Positions 24,649 through 35,404 of a stretch of 64,000 bases of DNA are shown here, piece by piece. This DNA is from Rhizoctonia solani (lineage: Eukaryota > Basidiomycota > Agaricomycetes > Cantharellales > Ceratobasidiaceae). The notes below the pieces were generated by a model. It had not been told where the DNA came from. It ran no database searches and saw only the letters and a list, made by a program, of their open reading frames with translations. Location of the stretch: positions 2,046,001 through 2,110,000 of the forward strand of contig NC_057375.1 in NCBI RefSeq assembly GCF_016906535.1, read 5' to 3'. The translations under genes were made by a program, and so were the position numbers. The first letter of the stretch is position 1. Every line of letters begins with the position of its first letter.

Positions 24649-26035
24649 TCAAGGTGACATAACATCATCCTTATCCGTGAGATCTACCCCGGATTTAGGC
24701 AAAGTTTCTTCTTCTTCATGCACAGTATCCAATGAACTTGCCGGTGCTGGGGATCCGGCTCGCCGAGTAGGCATGGTCCTCAGGGGCGTCTTTTCGTCAT
24801 CCGCATCTCCATCCTCGTCGTCACGATGCATGACACTGGCATAGTCCGGAGGCGGTGAAGATGGCTTGGGTGCTTCTTCAATGGGCCCGTGATGGATAGT
24901 AGAGCGGTTAAACTTTCGAGGACCCCACATGGACGATTCAGTCGAAGTGCGCATGATAGGAGTCGCGGACATGGGCGAGGCCATATCGACATCTTGGATA
25001 AATGGAGTCTTCATGAGCGAAAGCGCAACTGAAGGTCGGCGGACGGTGATGTCGGTTGTATCGAGTTGAGGAAGAGGAAGTCCAGAAGTAGAAGCCGAGC
25101 GACCTGCACGTCGGCGCCGAGCATTGGGCAGAGGGCCTGAATTAGAGGTATTAGGCGCTTCAGTGATTGAGATAGTAGGGCTACTGGTCTAGAATTAACC
25201 AAGCGCGATTAGTGCCAATGACCCCTTTAAAATTAACCTAAACGTACCTCCAACGAGGCAGAGGTCGACTGTTCACCAAAAGAAGATGCACGGCGCCGGC
25301 TCCAGTAAATTAGGGCGCTGTTCTACCCCAAAAGACTATTTAATCCCCTATCCAAATTATTCACGCTTGTGACCCGGACTCACATTTCTGGAATAGGGCG
25401 TTGACGCAGTTCCTATCTCAGCACTACTCACATCGGCATCTTCGCCCCCACTTTCTCGCTTTCGACGTGCCACAATGACTCCCGCTCGGAGATTGCTTTT
25501 GCGTACCGCACGTACACGCCCACTAGTATCAACTTCCATGTCATCGCGCGTTTCTTCTGTTTTTGGCTGGGAATGTAATCGCCGTTTGAGCTGCGCCATT
25601 AGAGCTGCGGGGTGGACAGGTTGGTCTTTCCGTTTCTTCCTGAAGTCGAACGGTGGCGGAGAATCCCGCGAGAAGTGAGCGAGCGAGGACCAGGAGATCT
25701 CCCACGTCGGTCGGGGTTCTGGGCCTTTGACATCTGAGACTGAGAATCGATGGGTGTATACTCGGGCAGTTGCTCTGCTTGCGCACTTCTCACGTTCGAA
25801 AAAGAAAGTGATCCAAGTCAAAAACCTATCCAGATGGCTAAAATTCCGCAACCTTCCACTCACGCGGTCAGCAAAGGGTCGTCTGGAGATACCGAGAGCT
25901 GGGAGAACTTTGATTCGAGTCCGGCAATGAATTGACTGAGAATAGGAAACCAAAAGTAACTTTAAATAACGGCAATCCGAGTGTACACAACTTGGAAACG
26001 TTCACATACCGTGGTGTGTCTGTAACGGAGGCCAT
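24649..26035 (-). CDS. basic, disordered protein of unknown function
   Basis: Five exons: 26035..26010, 25935..25864, 25788..25384, 25322..25248, 25188..24649. All junctions are GT-AG and keep phase if one base is missing in exon 3 near 25675; the product is then about 372 residues. The short N-terminal part (MASVTDTPR, then FIAGLESKFSQLSVSPDDP) looks helical. The rest is rich in Ser, Pro, Arg and Lys with several basic clusters (FRKKRKDQP, ARRKRES, NARRRRAGRS) that could act as nuclear signals, and an acidic C-terminus (HRDDEDGDADDEK). Many SP/TP sites suggest cyclin-dependent or MAP kinase targets. No catalytic domain seen and no family recognised; a nuclear or chromatin role is only a guess. 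Confidence 0.7.
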
Positions 26036-26919
26036 GATTAATTGATATGATCTTCCTGAGTGAAGTAGATGTACCACGCAGTTCTATATCAGAGGAATTC
26101 GTTGCGGACGACACGAAGGAGCTCAGTATCGGAGCGGAGTGTATATCGAGGGTGGTGGGCGATGCTAGGGCAACGGCTAGTATCTTTAAGGGCTTGGATA
26201 GCGTGCATCATGGCCGGCACGCCCCCAAAGTGTCCCCGATATAGGGCGGGAATGGCAGAGAGCTACATCGATGGGCCAATAGATGGCGCTGGTGTGAAAC
26301 AGAGCTGCCTCGTTGCGGAAACGTGTTGATATCTGGCCAGACTTTCCCAGTACTATTGACACATAGAATACTTTTTTCAAGCATACATGCATAAGCCACT
26401 TGTTGGGAGATGTTTCATATCTTTGTATCAAGCAAGCGAGGCCAACGGGCCGTGGTATCAAACAAAGAGCGGTGTAAAGCGCAAAGCACAGGGACCTAAT
26501 CACGTGATATTGACCTTTAACCCGGCGGCTCGGATAGTAAATGGGCTGTCTTCAACCTCCACCTTATCAGCCCAACCAAAGTGAGTAAACAGCCCAACTT
26601 GCTCCTTATGATGAATAATTTTCTACGATCATCACTTTGATACTGGGATTCGCCAGTAAATGACCAAGTCTGTATACAGACTTAATCTTCTCTCTGAATT
26701 CTATTCTGATCATTTTCATTTTCATTAATCTTTCTTACTGAATCTCCCATCTAGATCATCAACAACGACCCCATTCAATGCTTCTTCCCAGTCAATCCGT
26801 GTTCTATTTCACCCCACCACCTTCCGCCTTCCCTGGCTACGCGTTCGCGTGCATCCACTACATCATTCGCACATGGGTAGACGACCTTGTCGCCTGGTAT
26901 ATTCTGTATACATACGTTT
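26036..26919. other. intergenic, shared upstream/downstream region
   Basis: 884 bases; CACGTGAT at 26502. A purine-poor stretch follows (26690-26760, TTTTCATT repeats). No gene supported. Confidence 0.45.
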
Positions 26920-28190
26920 TCAATATAATAAAATTAATGCACCCCCACAATTGCTACCCACCTCTTCAATAACCAAAATGTCCAGATCTTCCTTGCTTCC
27001 TATAGCTGCGGTATTCTTTATTGCCCAGGCCAGCCCAGACCCGCCAGGAAACGCTGCACAATCGCCTTGTCTGATTACGCTCGTCTCGGTTCGTAGTTTA
27101 GATCCAGTAGCACGCGCAAAGAGGGTCTCACGGGCGTCCCATACACTAAGTTCGCCCTCCCCTTCAAGGACGTATACTAATGTGTCACCTTGGGCACGCG
27201 CCTGGACATCTGGCGGAGCTTGAACGCCATTCGGACCGGACCAAAGACAGCGGGAGCATAGTGGCTTGACAAACCAGGAGGAAGCCGCAACTGCATAACG
27301 TCAAATCTTCCTGATAACCCCGTAAAGGCGGAGAGCAAGACAGAACCGGCTCCTGGAACAAACGGACACGGTGCTGGCATAATCTTGGCATGTAATATCC
27401 GCCCTGTAGTCGGCCAGAATTCGGCGGGCTTGTGATTAATAGACGTTGGTGGGCCGTATTTGTTCTCCGGATCCGAATATATTGATGAGCTATCTTTGCG
27501 AGGTTTGAAAGGCCATCCAGAGTGTTGTCCTTGGGCTCGGGCCGGATGGTCCGTCCACCAACCTAGGCGTTGTCGCTACTTATGTCTCATTTAGACTTAC
27601 AGCGACAAATTAGGATAGATTACGTACCATCTTATTCGGATGTTCATGCTCTCCCCTTGGGTACCACACCTGATCATTTCTCCCATTTTCGCCTACCACA
27701 AGCAAGACCAATGGGCCTCCTTTGACCCGCTCTTCGTAGTCATCTTCCCATCCACCATCTGGTACCCATCTTTAATCAATGCATGCGCCTCTCCAGTGCC
27801 TGCTGGAAATCCAACGCAGTCTCCTGGCTCGAGATCATATGTTTCTCCATCGAGCCAAACAAGCCCGGACCCAGATACAACATACACAAATTCGTCTCGG
27901 GCACTATGCGCATGAGGAATAGACGACCTAGTCCCATGAGAGAGAGACTCGAGATTGATCCCCCAATGATCGGTATGTAGGCCGAGTTGAGCACCAAGCG
28001 TCACAATCGACGTATGCATCTCATCTGGGACGTCATTGCATGGCTTCAAGAGTGAAGGGGCATGTACCAAATACGGCGGTCTCTCGGACGTAGATGGCTT
28101 GTGCAAAGTCGAGAAGATGGAAGCCATGGCAGGCACCGTGAACCTGGAGAGTGATCGTGGTATCTGTGTAATCATCTTGGCAAAATCCAT
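26920..28190 (-). CDS. double-cupin domain protein with two frame breaks
   Basis: Exons 28190..27628 and 27575..26920, joined by a GT-AG intron in phase. First cupin: SSIPHAHSARDEFVYVVSG, then LDGETYDLEPGD and FPAGTGEAH, the two metal-site motifs of the RmlC-like barrel. Second cupin: GDTLVYVLEGEGELSVWD and IRQGDCAAFPGGSG. A short linker with WYPRGEHEH lies between. Two small errors break the frame: a run of three G at 27767..27765 needs a fourth, and CGGAC is present twice in tandem (27232..27241) where one copy restores the frame. With both corrected the product is 404 residues. Bicupins include dioxygenases, decarboxylases and sugar isomerases; the substrate cannot be assigned. No secretion signal was obvious. 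Confidence 0.8.
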
Positions 28191-29780
28191 ATTCGGTTCA
28201 AACGTTCATCAATATCATAACCGATGCACTTTATCAGACGCCATTCCGCGGAAACGGAGCACTCGTAAATGCTAAATATGTGATCACTCAAAATGCCTCG
28301 GCATGCCATATCTGTTTGCCGATCTGCCCCTGGTCTTGAACAATGGCCAAGGTAACCTTCCAGTCTAGAACTCGGAACGAGGGGTCACAATTAATTGTTC
28401 TGAGTTTCATCTTCCGATGTCTCCTCGTCCCGGACGTTAACCCCGTCTGCACATAACTACCGAAGTAAATTTCGACAATTTGTCCCTGGACCTTCAACTT
28501 ATCGAGCTTCTATGTTCCGGCACCGGTCTTGTCACGATGAATATTCAACACCACAAAGCTATCTCTTTCCCTATCAAGTATTTGGGGCGACCCCAGTACG
28601 ATCTACAACCCGCTTGCTGCGTACGATTTGCAACATACGCTCGGTGCCAGCAACCTCCACTACATATCTCGTGAACACGAGACTATATTCCGACAGCTCC
28701 GAGCACAATAATATCGAACTCGGGTAGAGTTGAACTAGGTTACCGATGGATACTCCGTCATGCTATACACCCGATTGGACGTAATGACAGGATGATCGCT
28801 GATGGAGCAATATATTTGGGCCCTGAGCATCGGGGACTCGATGAACACTTGGGTAAATAACCCCTATGTGTTAGTTGTCGGAAGGTAGTTGGCATAGATG
28901 GATGAATTGAATACATTTTCCTAGCGGCAACGAGGCAAACTTTCTGCCCGTGAGGTGAGATTGATAAGCCAATAACATAACTGCCTGTCCTGTTCGGCTA
29001 GGCAATGCGTACCGAGGAAAATAATGAATCGAACAATGAATGCTGCGCAACTACTGAAGCACATTGCTGATTGTATGCGATGATATACTTGGATTGATGA
29101 GACACAATTCTCTTGACTCGCATGCGCGCCACCCCGCAAATCGCAACACCAGCTCTTCATTTTATCGAATGGATAGTTAACGCGCATAGCAACAAATGCC
29201 TACCCGATCCAAACGAACATGAAGCGCAGCAACGGGGGAAAGGAAGCACCGACCAGTGCTCTCAGTTGCTCACCAAACTCGAAGGAAGCCGCGTATTATC
29301 GAGGTCATGTTATGAGTTCTCCACTATGAGCAGCTTCGATTGTCGCCCTCGTCCAAAGACCGATAGGAAGCATACTTACCGGGAGCGAACAACGGTCATT
29401 GTTGAGGCCATCCGTGTATCCGGCTTCGCTCTCATGCCGGTACCTCACAGCATTTACCTTCCATATACGGAATTGGAAATTGATTATAGCAGTACTGGTG
29501 TACGTCAGAACAAGTGAGATGACTTGCAATCAACCCGACAAACAGCGGTGCAGACCTAAACTTCGTTTTTTGTTGTTTCCGGAAGTGGGGGAACAGCCCT
29601 TGGGTCATGAGCGGCGTAGGAGGTGGTGTAGATCTATGCGTCAACGAGATCATACTTAAGACGGGCGGTCGATACAGCGAATAAACTACAAGCAAAAGGT
29701 CTCGAGGCATCAGCTATCTATCTAAAAACCCTAACACGTACTACAACACACTCACTCACATTTTCTCAATCGACGTGAAT
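28191..29780. other. 1.6-kb region with only short unassigned open frames
   Basis: Possible short coding pieces exist on both strands near 28290-28500 (-) and 28600-28710 (+), the latter ending in LHYISREHETIFRQLRAQ before a stop, but I could not link them into a gene. CT-rich before 29780. Nothing else recognised. Confidence 0.4.
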
Positions 29781-30644
29781 ATGTCTGCAACCAACAACGG
29801 CCACACTCAACCAAGCAACGATGTGTACTGGACCACCAACGATCCACGCAACACTGGTGTCATCGGCTACGAGGGGGCCAAGCCTGTCTTTTTCCGCTTC
29901 GTGAGTGTCGGAGTCCAAAAGACACGCCAGAAGTGTACTGAGCAAGTTCCCGAATAGGTCACGACGACTACGCTCAACAGCACGCGCACGGTGGTATGGC
30001 AGGGGACGAACAACCCGAATGTTGAGCACGAAATCGCCTGGTATGAGTCCCCTCCCCCCGTCTTGACTCACTATACGCGTTCTCAAACGTACTCTAGGCT
30101 CGACTGGGACTCGATGAACCACCTCGGTACTGCAACGATTGGTCGATTCCAGACACCAATGACCAACCTCCTTCAGCGCGGAGCGACTCAGAGGTCAGTC
30201 GCATTGACCACAGACTCCCGCGTCTCCTCCCTCCTCTAACCTCATTACGACACAGGTGCCGGATCTTCGCTATCCCTGGCGACGGAAGGCGATTTGAATG
30301 GCGGCGCAGCGAGAGCAATCCCTGCCACTATGATGTGAGTAGAGTCTGAAAAACGTGTTGTTTGGCTGGTCCTGAGCATGTTGCCAGCTGTACGACACAA
30401 CCGGCAAGCTATACGCGTCGCACACTGTCTATAGCCAACCCCAACGCTCTGTTGTTGCTGAGCTTAACGCGGTTATGAGCTATTGGTTCAAAGAGGACGA
30501 GATGGTGAGTGAGAGCAGGGGAGCCGAATAACGAACCGACGGCGCTTACTCAATTCCTCCCCTTTCTTCCCTTCATTTCAGCTCCTCTTGACTTCTATCA
30601 TTAGCCTGACAATCAACCGTTGGATCGACCAAAACGGGGCCTAA
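29781..30644 (+). CDS. DUF6593-type small basidiomycete protein
   Basis: Six exons, 29781..29900, 29958..30040, 30098..30193, 30256..30334, 30388..30504 and 30582..30644, join in phase to 185 residues. It starts MSATNNGHTQPSND and contains the pattern of DUF6593 proteins: repeated short β-strands such as TLNSTRTVVWQG, HLGTATIGRF, RRFEWRRSES and LYASHTVYSQPQRS, then an ELNAVMSYWFKEDE segment and a short hydrophobic helix LLLTSIISLTINRWI. The family is widespread and multi-copy in Agaricomycetes with no known function; strands suggest a small β-rich fold. No signal peptide. Start taken at the ATG preceded by CACTCACATTTTCTC leader. Convergent with UBR7. Confidence 0.85.
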
Positions 30645-31037
30645 CAAACGCATAAATTTGCACACAGACATAGGCAAAAGGCAGGTAAAGGCGTAAAAAA
30701 AACTCTAAGCATACCCCCAATCCCCTTCTCTTTCTTGGTTTCCGGACAAAATCCGGCTGTTATGATCTCTGTTCTGTATCTCGTCTGTACGCTCATTCTC
30801 GCCTCGCCCTTCTGTCGTTTCAGCTATCCATTTCATCTTTCGTTCATTCGCCGTTTCGTTCTCGTCCCCCTTGTACTGAGTACTGTGTATTCAGAAGTCT
30901 CCCAAGAACACTGTTTCATTCTCTCTCGCAGAAACTCGACTCACAGAAAAAGATAAAACGCTAGGCAACATAAAACTCGACAAATCGTCCCTGTATGCAA
31001 CCCCCTTCCCCCTACTAATCACATGACCCGGGCCGGG
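30645..31037. other. convergent 3' region
   Basis: 393 bases between the DUF6593 and UBR7 stops; T/C-rich on the plus strand; no gene. Confidence 0.5.
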
Positions 31038-33699
31038 TCAAACCCTACCCTGGCGCCGGCGTTGGAAAAACGCGGTGATGTCTTCTTCGCGAACTTCTCG
31101 TCCCGAGTCTGCAAACGGGCGCAAGTACAGCATGAGGTCGTCCCTGCTCCAACGCAAAAAATAAAATAAAATTTAGAGTTGGATGGAGTAAGAAATTTTT
31201 TTGACAAGGATGACGAGATGCGTATAAAGCGTGTGGGGGAGTGGTGAGAAACTTAAAACTCACCGCATCGCATTATACGCCCTAATACTGTCCAGCGCTC
31301 GTTCATGAGGCAGAGTCGCGAGCGCCCGCATGCCAAGTTCCTCCAGCGAAAGTCCCGCGTCCGGATCCTGGGGTGGTTCGTACGTCTCTTCCTCCTCGAG
31401 CAGAAATGGGTGTTTCAACAGAGATGGATAGCACTGGACAGGGAGCGAGTGATTAGGTTAGCATTTGGCGCGGTAAGGGTAGGTCATTAGACTCTGTAGG
31501 GCAACTCTGGGGGCACAACAACGTAACCGTCTCGAGAGTCAAGAGGGTTTGACCCAGGCTCCCACGGGTAATTTTTAGTCAATTTGATCCAACCCCTTGG
31601 GGAATCATGATTCCGATCTCTCCAGCCCACCCACCCACTCATTCACTCCGACCAACCGACCCGATCCACACCAAGTTCCAAGGGCAAGATTCGTTCAGTC
31701 GTGAACTCACCGTTTCGCACCGGCACCATCGCTCTCGCCAACCAGCACTCAGAAACACGTCGCCATATGCGGTCGGGTCGGCAAGAAACGTTTGGGCTAG
31801 GCTGTTGATTGGCGGCGCCGTACATCGGGTAGGGGGAATTGGATCGTCTGGGGTAGATGCGGACGTGTCGTTGAATGAGGATGGTGTGTCCGTGGGCGTG
31901 GGATTCGGATCTTCCGCCCGAGGTCGTTTGCTGGCTTGCTCGTCTGCACCAGCGTCACTAGCTCGACGCTTCGTCCCGACTTCTTGTCCTTCTCTCCGAC
32001 AACATCAACCTCTACCTCTTCATCCCACTCCTCGCCCAAGATTCTGAATCCCTCCACACCTCCTTCTGCCGGAACAACCATCCTAAATCCCTTGGTTCCC
32101 GCATATCTCTTCACAGTCGGTATCTTTCCAACACAGCTCCCGCAAATAAGCGTTTCATACGAGTCGCCTGGTAATAAAGCCGGCGGCAGGGACGCCGAAG
32201 AATAAACAGACTCGGCGTCTTGTTCGTTCCCGTCCTGGGCTGGTGGAGCGTCCTGGATCTGCCCTAGCACTAGTGGAGCATCCCCACTGCGGGCTGGTGG
32301 AGCACTCTGGACTTGGGCTCGTTCGGTCTGTTCCGGCGGCGGTCCACCTTGGGTCTGGTCCAGTGGCGCAGGTTGGGCGCCGGACGGAAATGGATCTGCG
32401 TCGGACTCTGCCGTTTCCCTAGGAGGAACTCGTTCCCGCAAGTTAAGACACGACTCGTGGAACCAGTCCTAAAAATCCACAACAAAAAAGAAACAATTAA
32501 TTCGTCGATCATGAACAACGACAAAGAGAGATAGTGAGTGATGGAGGCCCAGACCCCACCCAAGGCACCCATGGCCAATGCGATGTTCGGCGCCAGACAG
32601 AAGCACGATTAATTAGTTTGAAAATCGTGCAGTGACCCCCAAATTAAATAAGGATAAAATGTAATGGGCACCCCCGAAACCGAGTCCAAACGAGTCAAAC
32701 AAATCCCCGTCCCCCAGTACGCGTAAACGGATTTGATTTGGTGTCGGAGTCGCGATCGTGATCGTGATCGTGAGTCGGGGATGCGAGTCGCGCAGACACG
32801 TGTAGGGCAGCGCAGCCGAGGGATACGCGTGACCGGATATGGGCATGTACGCAGTCGCGCCCGAACAAGTTCCATCCAGGGCACAAAAAAGAAAAAAGGT
32901 ACATTCCAAGTCCAAATGTAGATAACAGTCCAGATGTTTCGAGTGTATATCCAAGGGGGGTTGGGGGGTTATGTCGTTCCAGTTCCCGGTTCGAGAATAT
33001 TCCCAATTGTTTGTTCGGAATGCGCCCCCATTCCAAGCCCGAATGCAGATCGTTGATCCAAGTGTAAATCCCAAGCGGTCGATCCAAACGCAAATCCGAC
33101 AATAATGATATCCAAATAATTTAACCATTCAAATTAATCCAAAATGAGCCGCAATTCCATCACACCTTTGAGCTTCCCCCCCGCAAAACTCACCTCGCAA
33201 CTCAGACACTGGACCATGGTCTCTCGCTCCGTCTTGGCATCATATTTCTGGGCACAACGACAAAACCTACCACCGCGAAAAAAGTTTTGAGAATACGCGT
33301 TTTCGTGGTTTATGGGCAGTTTAGATGTGGACGGAGCCAGTGGTGAAGGTTTAAGAGAACACCCGTGGCCGAGCCCGCTTGTCGGACAATCACATCGGAA
33401 ATGCCGTTTTGGAAAGAGCTCGATTTGTTCGTGATCTGGCCGTGAATGTAAATTGTAAATCGTGAATATATGGATCATCCATGTCAGCCATTCCTTCTTT
33501 GCTCACCCGCATGACACCCGATCGAGCAGCTCGCGCACACACCCCGACCTTGTCCGTCCGGGCAACTGAGACAAAGGTACACGGCCTGTTTAATATATCC
33601 CAAGTCGTACGTGCACTGGCTGAATTCCCCTGGCAAAGCGAGCGAAGCTTCGTGGACAAGCGAAGCCTGGGCGAGAGCGAGATCATGGGGAGTGGTCAT
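31038..33699 (-). CDS. UBR7: UBR7/Mlo2-like protein: UBR box plus PHD finger
   Basis: Exons 33699..33507, 33435..33194, 32468..31711, 31433..31264, 31143..31038; about 489 residues. Exon 1 opens the UBR box (CTYDLGYIKQAVYLCLSC, GVCASCSIGCHA), exon 2 completes it (FPKRHFRCDCP) and begins the PHD finger (FCRCAQKYD, MVQCLSCE), which continues across a 724-nt intron as DWFHESCLNLRE. Next come an acidic/Gln-Pro linker, LICGSCVGKIP, a basic stretch KRRAS...KRPRAEDP, and the conserved C-terminus (LFL-type HPFLLEEEETY, LPHERALDSIRAYNAMR, REEDITAFF). In UBR7 the PHD acts as a histone H2B ubiquitin ligase module (family knowledge). One base is missing near 31980 (GGG), otherwise the frame is intact. 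A putative nuclear protein. Confidence 0.92.
32469..33193 (-). other. unusually long intron of UBR7 (about 725 nt)
   Basis: Donor GTGAGT at 33193, acceptor TTTTAG before 32468. It separates the CLSCE and DWFHESC halves of the PHD finger. It contains an imperfect direct repeat (32902..32955 and 33029..33075) and a GTGATC-type microsatellite near 32752-32772. Other introns in the window are about 40-140 nt. Confidence 0.75.
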
Positions 33700-35045
33700 T
33701 TTGGTTCGTTTATTTTCGTTTTTTCGGTTTTGGTGTGGTGTTGGCGTTGGTTTTGGTTTGAGGGGGTGGGTTTGTTTCGGGGTGAGGGTGAGGTAGGGGG
33801 GAAAGTATCTTTTGTTTTTGGTTGGTACGAGATAGCTTCCGTGTGTGCGAGTCGCCCCAGAATAACGAAAACACACCCTTTGACTTATACCTCCGTGCTG
33901 GTCCCGAGGGGAGTGCTGAGATAACTCGTACCCCGAGCTTATATCCCCCAAAGTTAATATAAATAGAGACACAGCTTAGACACCACCCAGATTCTAGAAC
34001 TATTGCAGTGTACAGCAAGAACAAGAGCGGAAACCCCTACTTTTGCACAGACACACACAAAAATGCCTCTTGGGAATATGACAGTTGAGAACAGAAATGA
34101 CGTTCGAGGGGGAAGGGGTTGCACAGCCATCACGGTCGATCTGGACCCCTACTCCCTTGTTTTGAATTGCTTATGAGATATTTCCTGTTTGGGGTTGCGA
34201 TGAGGAGTGATTTCCCGTTTTGTCCAAGTCTGGAAGTGGATCATGAATGGGCGAGAAGACCGAGCTGGCGAGTCGCGGTGCGGTGTGTATATGTGGTGCA
34301 TATTCCGAGGTGGTTGCGGCGCCAGCCTTGTACGGGCGACCATTTACCGAACCTAGGCCCTCTCCATCCCGAGCTGGTCTCTCTGTACAATTTGCAACAT
34401 CCATTCGCAATCGACACTTTCCATTTCCAAATAACGCCTGGCAAGCCACGTCCCTCCCATTTGATATGTCCGCCGAACAGAGACACGCGACTGCGCGTGA
34501 ACGGATTTACCAGGTTGAGGGGTATATAGAGATGTACAGTCGGAGTAAAAGAGAGAGAGGAATAATATGAGATGTGTCTGAGATGAGGGAGTTTCAGCTT
34601 GGTTGTCTGAGGGTGGACCGGGAGATGCCGAATATTAGTGCCGTGGGGACTTTGGGCTGACTAGGGATCTGCTCTCTTCCCACCTTTGGCGCAAGTTACC
34701 CTATTCGTGCTTGTTATGAGGTCGGTCTTGAGAAGAAGGATATAGTTTAGGATACGGTCCAAAAAAGGCAAGTTTCACCAACAAGCATGGAAATTTTATT
34801 ATATAGCCTGGGACAAGCCACAGTACTTTTTGATTGGTTCACAGGGTAATAGTGATATAGTGTCTAGGGCGAATGGAGGGGGATGCAGAGGTGGTGGATA
34901 GCGAGACAACGATGCAGACCGGGGAGAGCCAAAGAAAGCGATGGGATGAGAACAACAAGAAATCTATGCGTATAAATAACCCAAGAGAAGAGAAATAGCA
35001 GAAAAGAGAGAAATAGCGGACGGAGCGAAGAGCGCTACAACGTCC
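33700..35045. other. intergenic region upstream of UBR7
   Basis: 1.35 kb, GC-mixed, with open frames in several overlapping registers around 34120-34530 on both strands. That pattern suggests composition rather than coding. No family recognised. Confidence 0.4.
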
Positions 35046-35404
35046 TTAGAGATTTCGAGAGCGCATCATGAGCATCTCTTCTTTTGTGGGTTGTTTGCCC
35101 TATGTACTCTGTCAGCTCGGAGTCTGTATGACGAAGTCGGATGAACTTACAGATGGCATACCAGAGAGCGCGGATGTACGTCCTGGCCCAGCAGTAGTCT
35201 GGCTCAAGCCGCGTTTCAACTGGGAACACAGTCAGTTTACAGTTGAATTAATCTATGTATTATTGAGCTCACCATTTCTTCGGATTCAGCAGCTCGTCCA
35301 TGGGGCCCAGCATGCAATGGAACATTGCTGATGTTCGTCTGGTATTGCAGATTGTTGAGCGAGGACGAGACAGAGGGGTAAGCCAAGATGTGAGAAGAAG
35401 GCAT
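35046..35404 (-). CDS. 84-residue conserved-looking microprotein
   Basis: Three exons, 35404..35273, 35219..35151 and 35099..35046, with GT-AG introns of 53 and 51 nt, all junctions in phase 0, giving 84 residues. The N-terminus (MPSSHILAYPSVSSSLNNL) and middle are polar. The C-terminus has LKRGLSQTTAGPGRTS followed by KQPTKEEMLMMRSRNL, likely a short amphipathic helix. No signal peptide or membrane helix. I do not recognise the family. The case for a gene is the exact splice-site and phase agreement in a region where alternative frames stop early. Role unknown. Confidence 0.55.

Noticed and set aside
32613..33128. Minus-strand 171-codon frame inside the UBR7 intron
   Set aside because: Flanking exons join perfectly in phase without it and encode a continuous PHD finger; the frame has no motif.
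34119..34529. 136-codon plus-strand frame
   Set aside because: Open frames exist in several registers on both strands here, a sign of composition; no splice partners or family motif.
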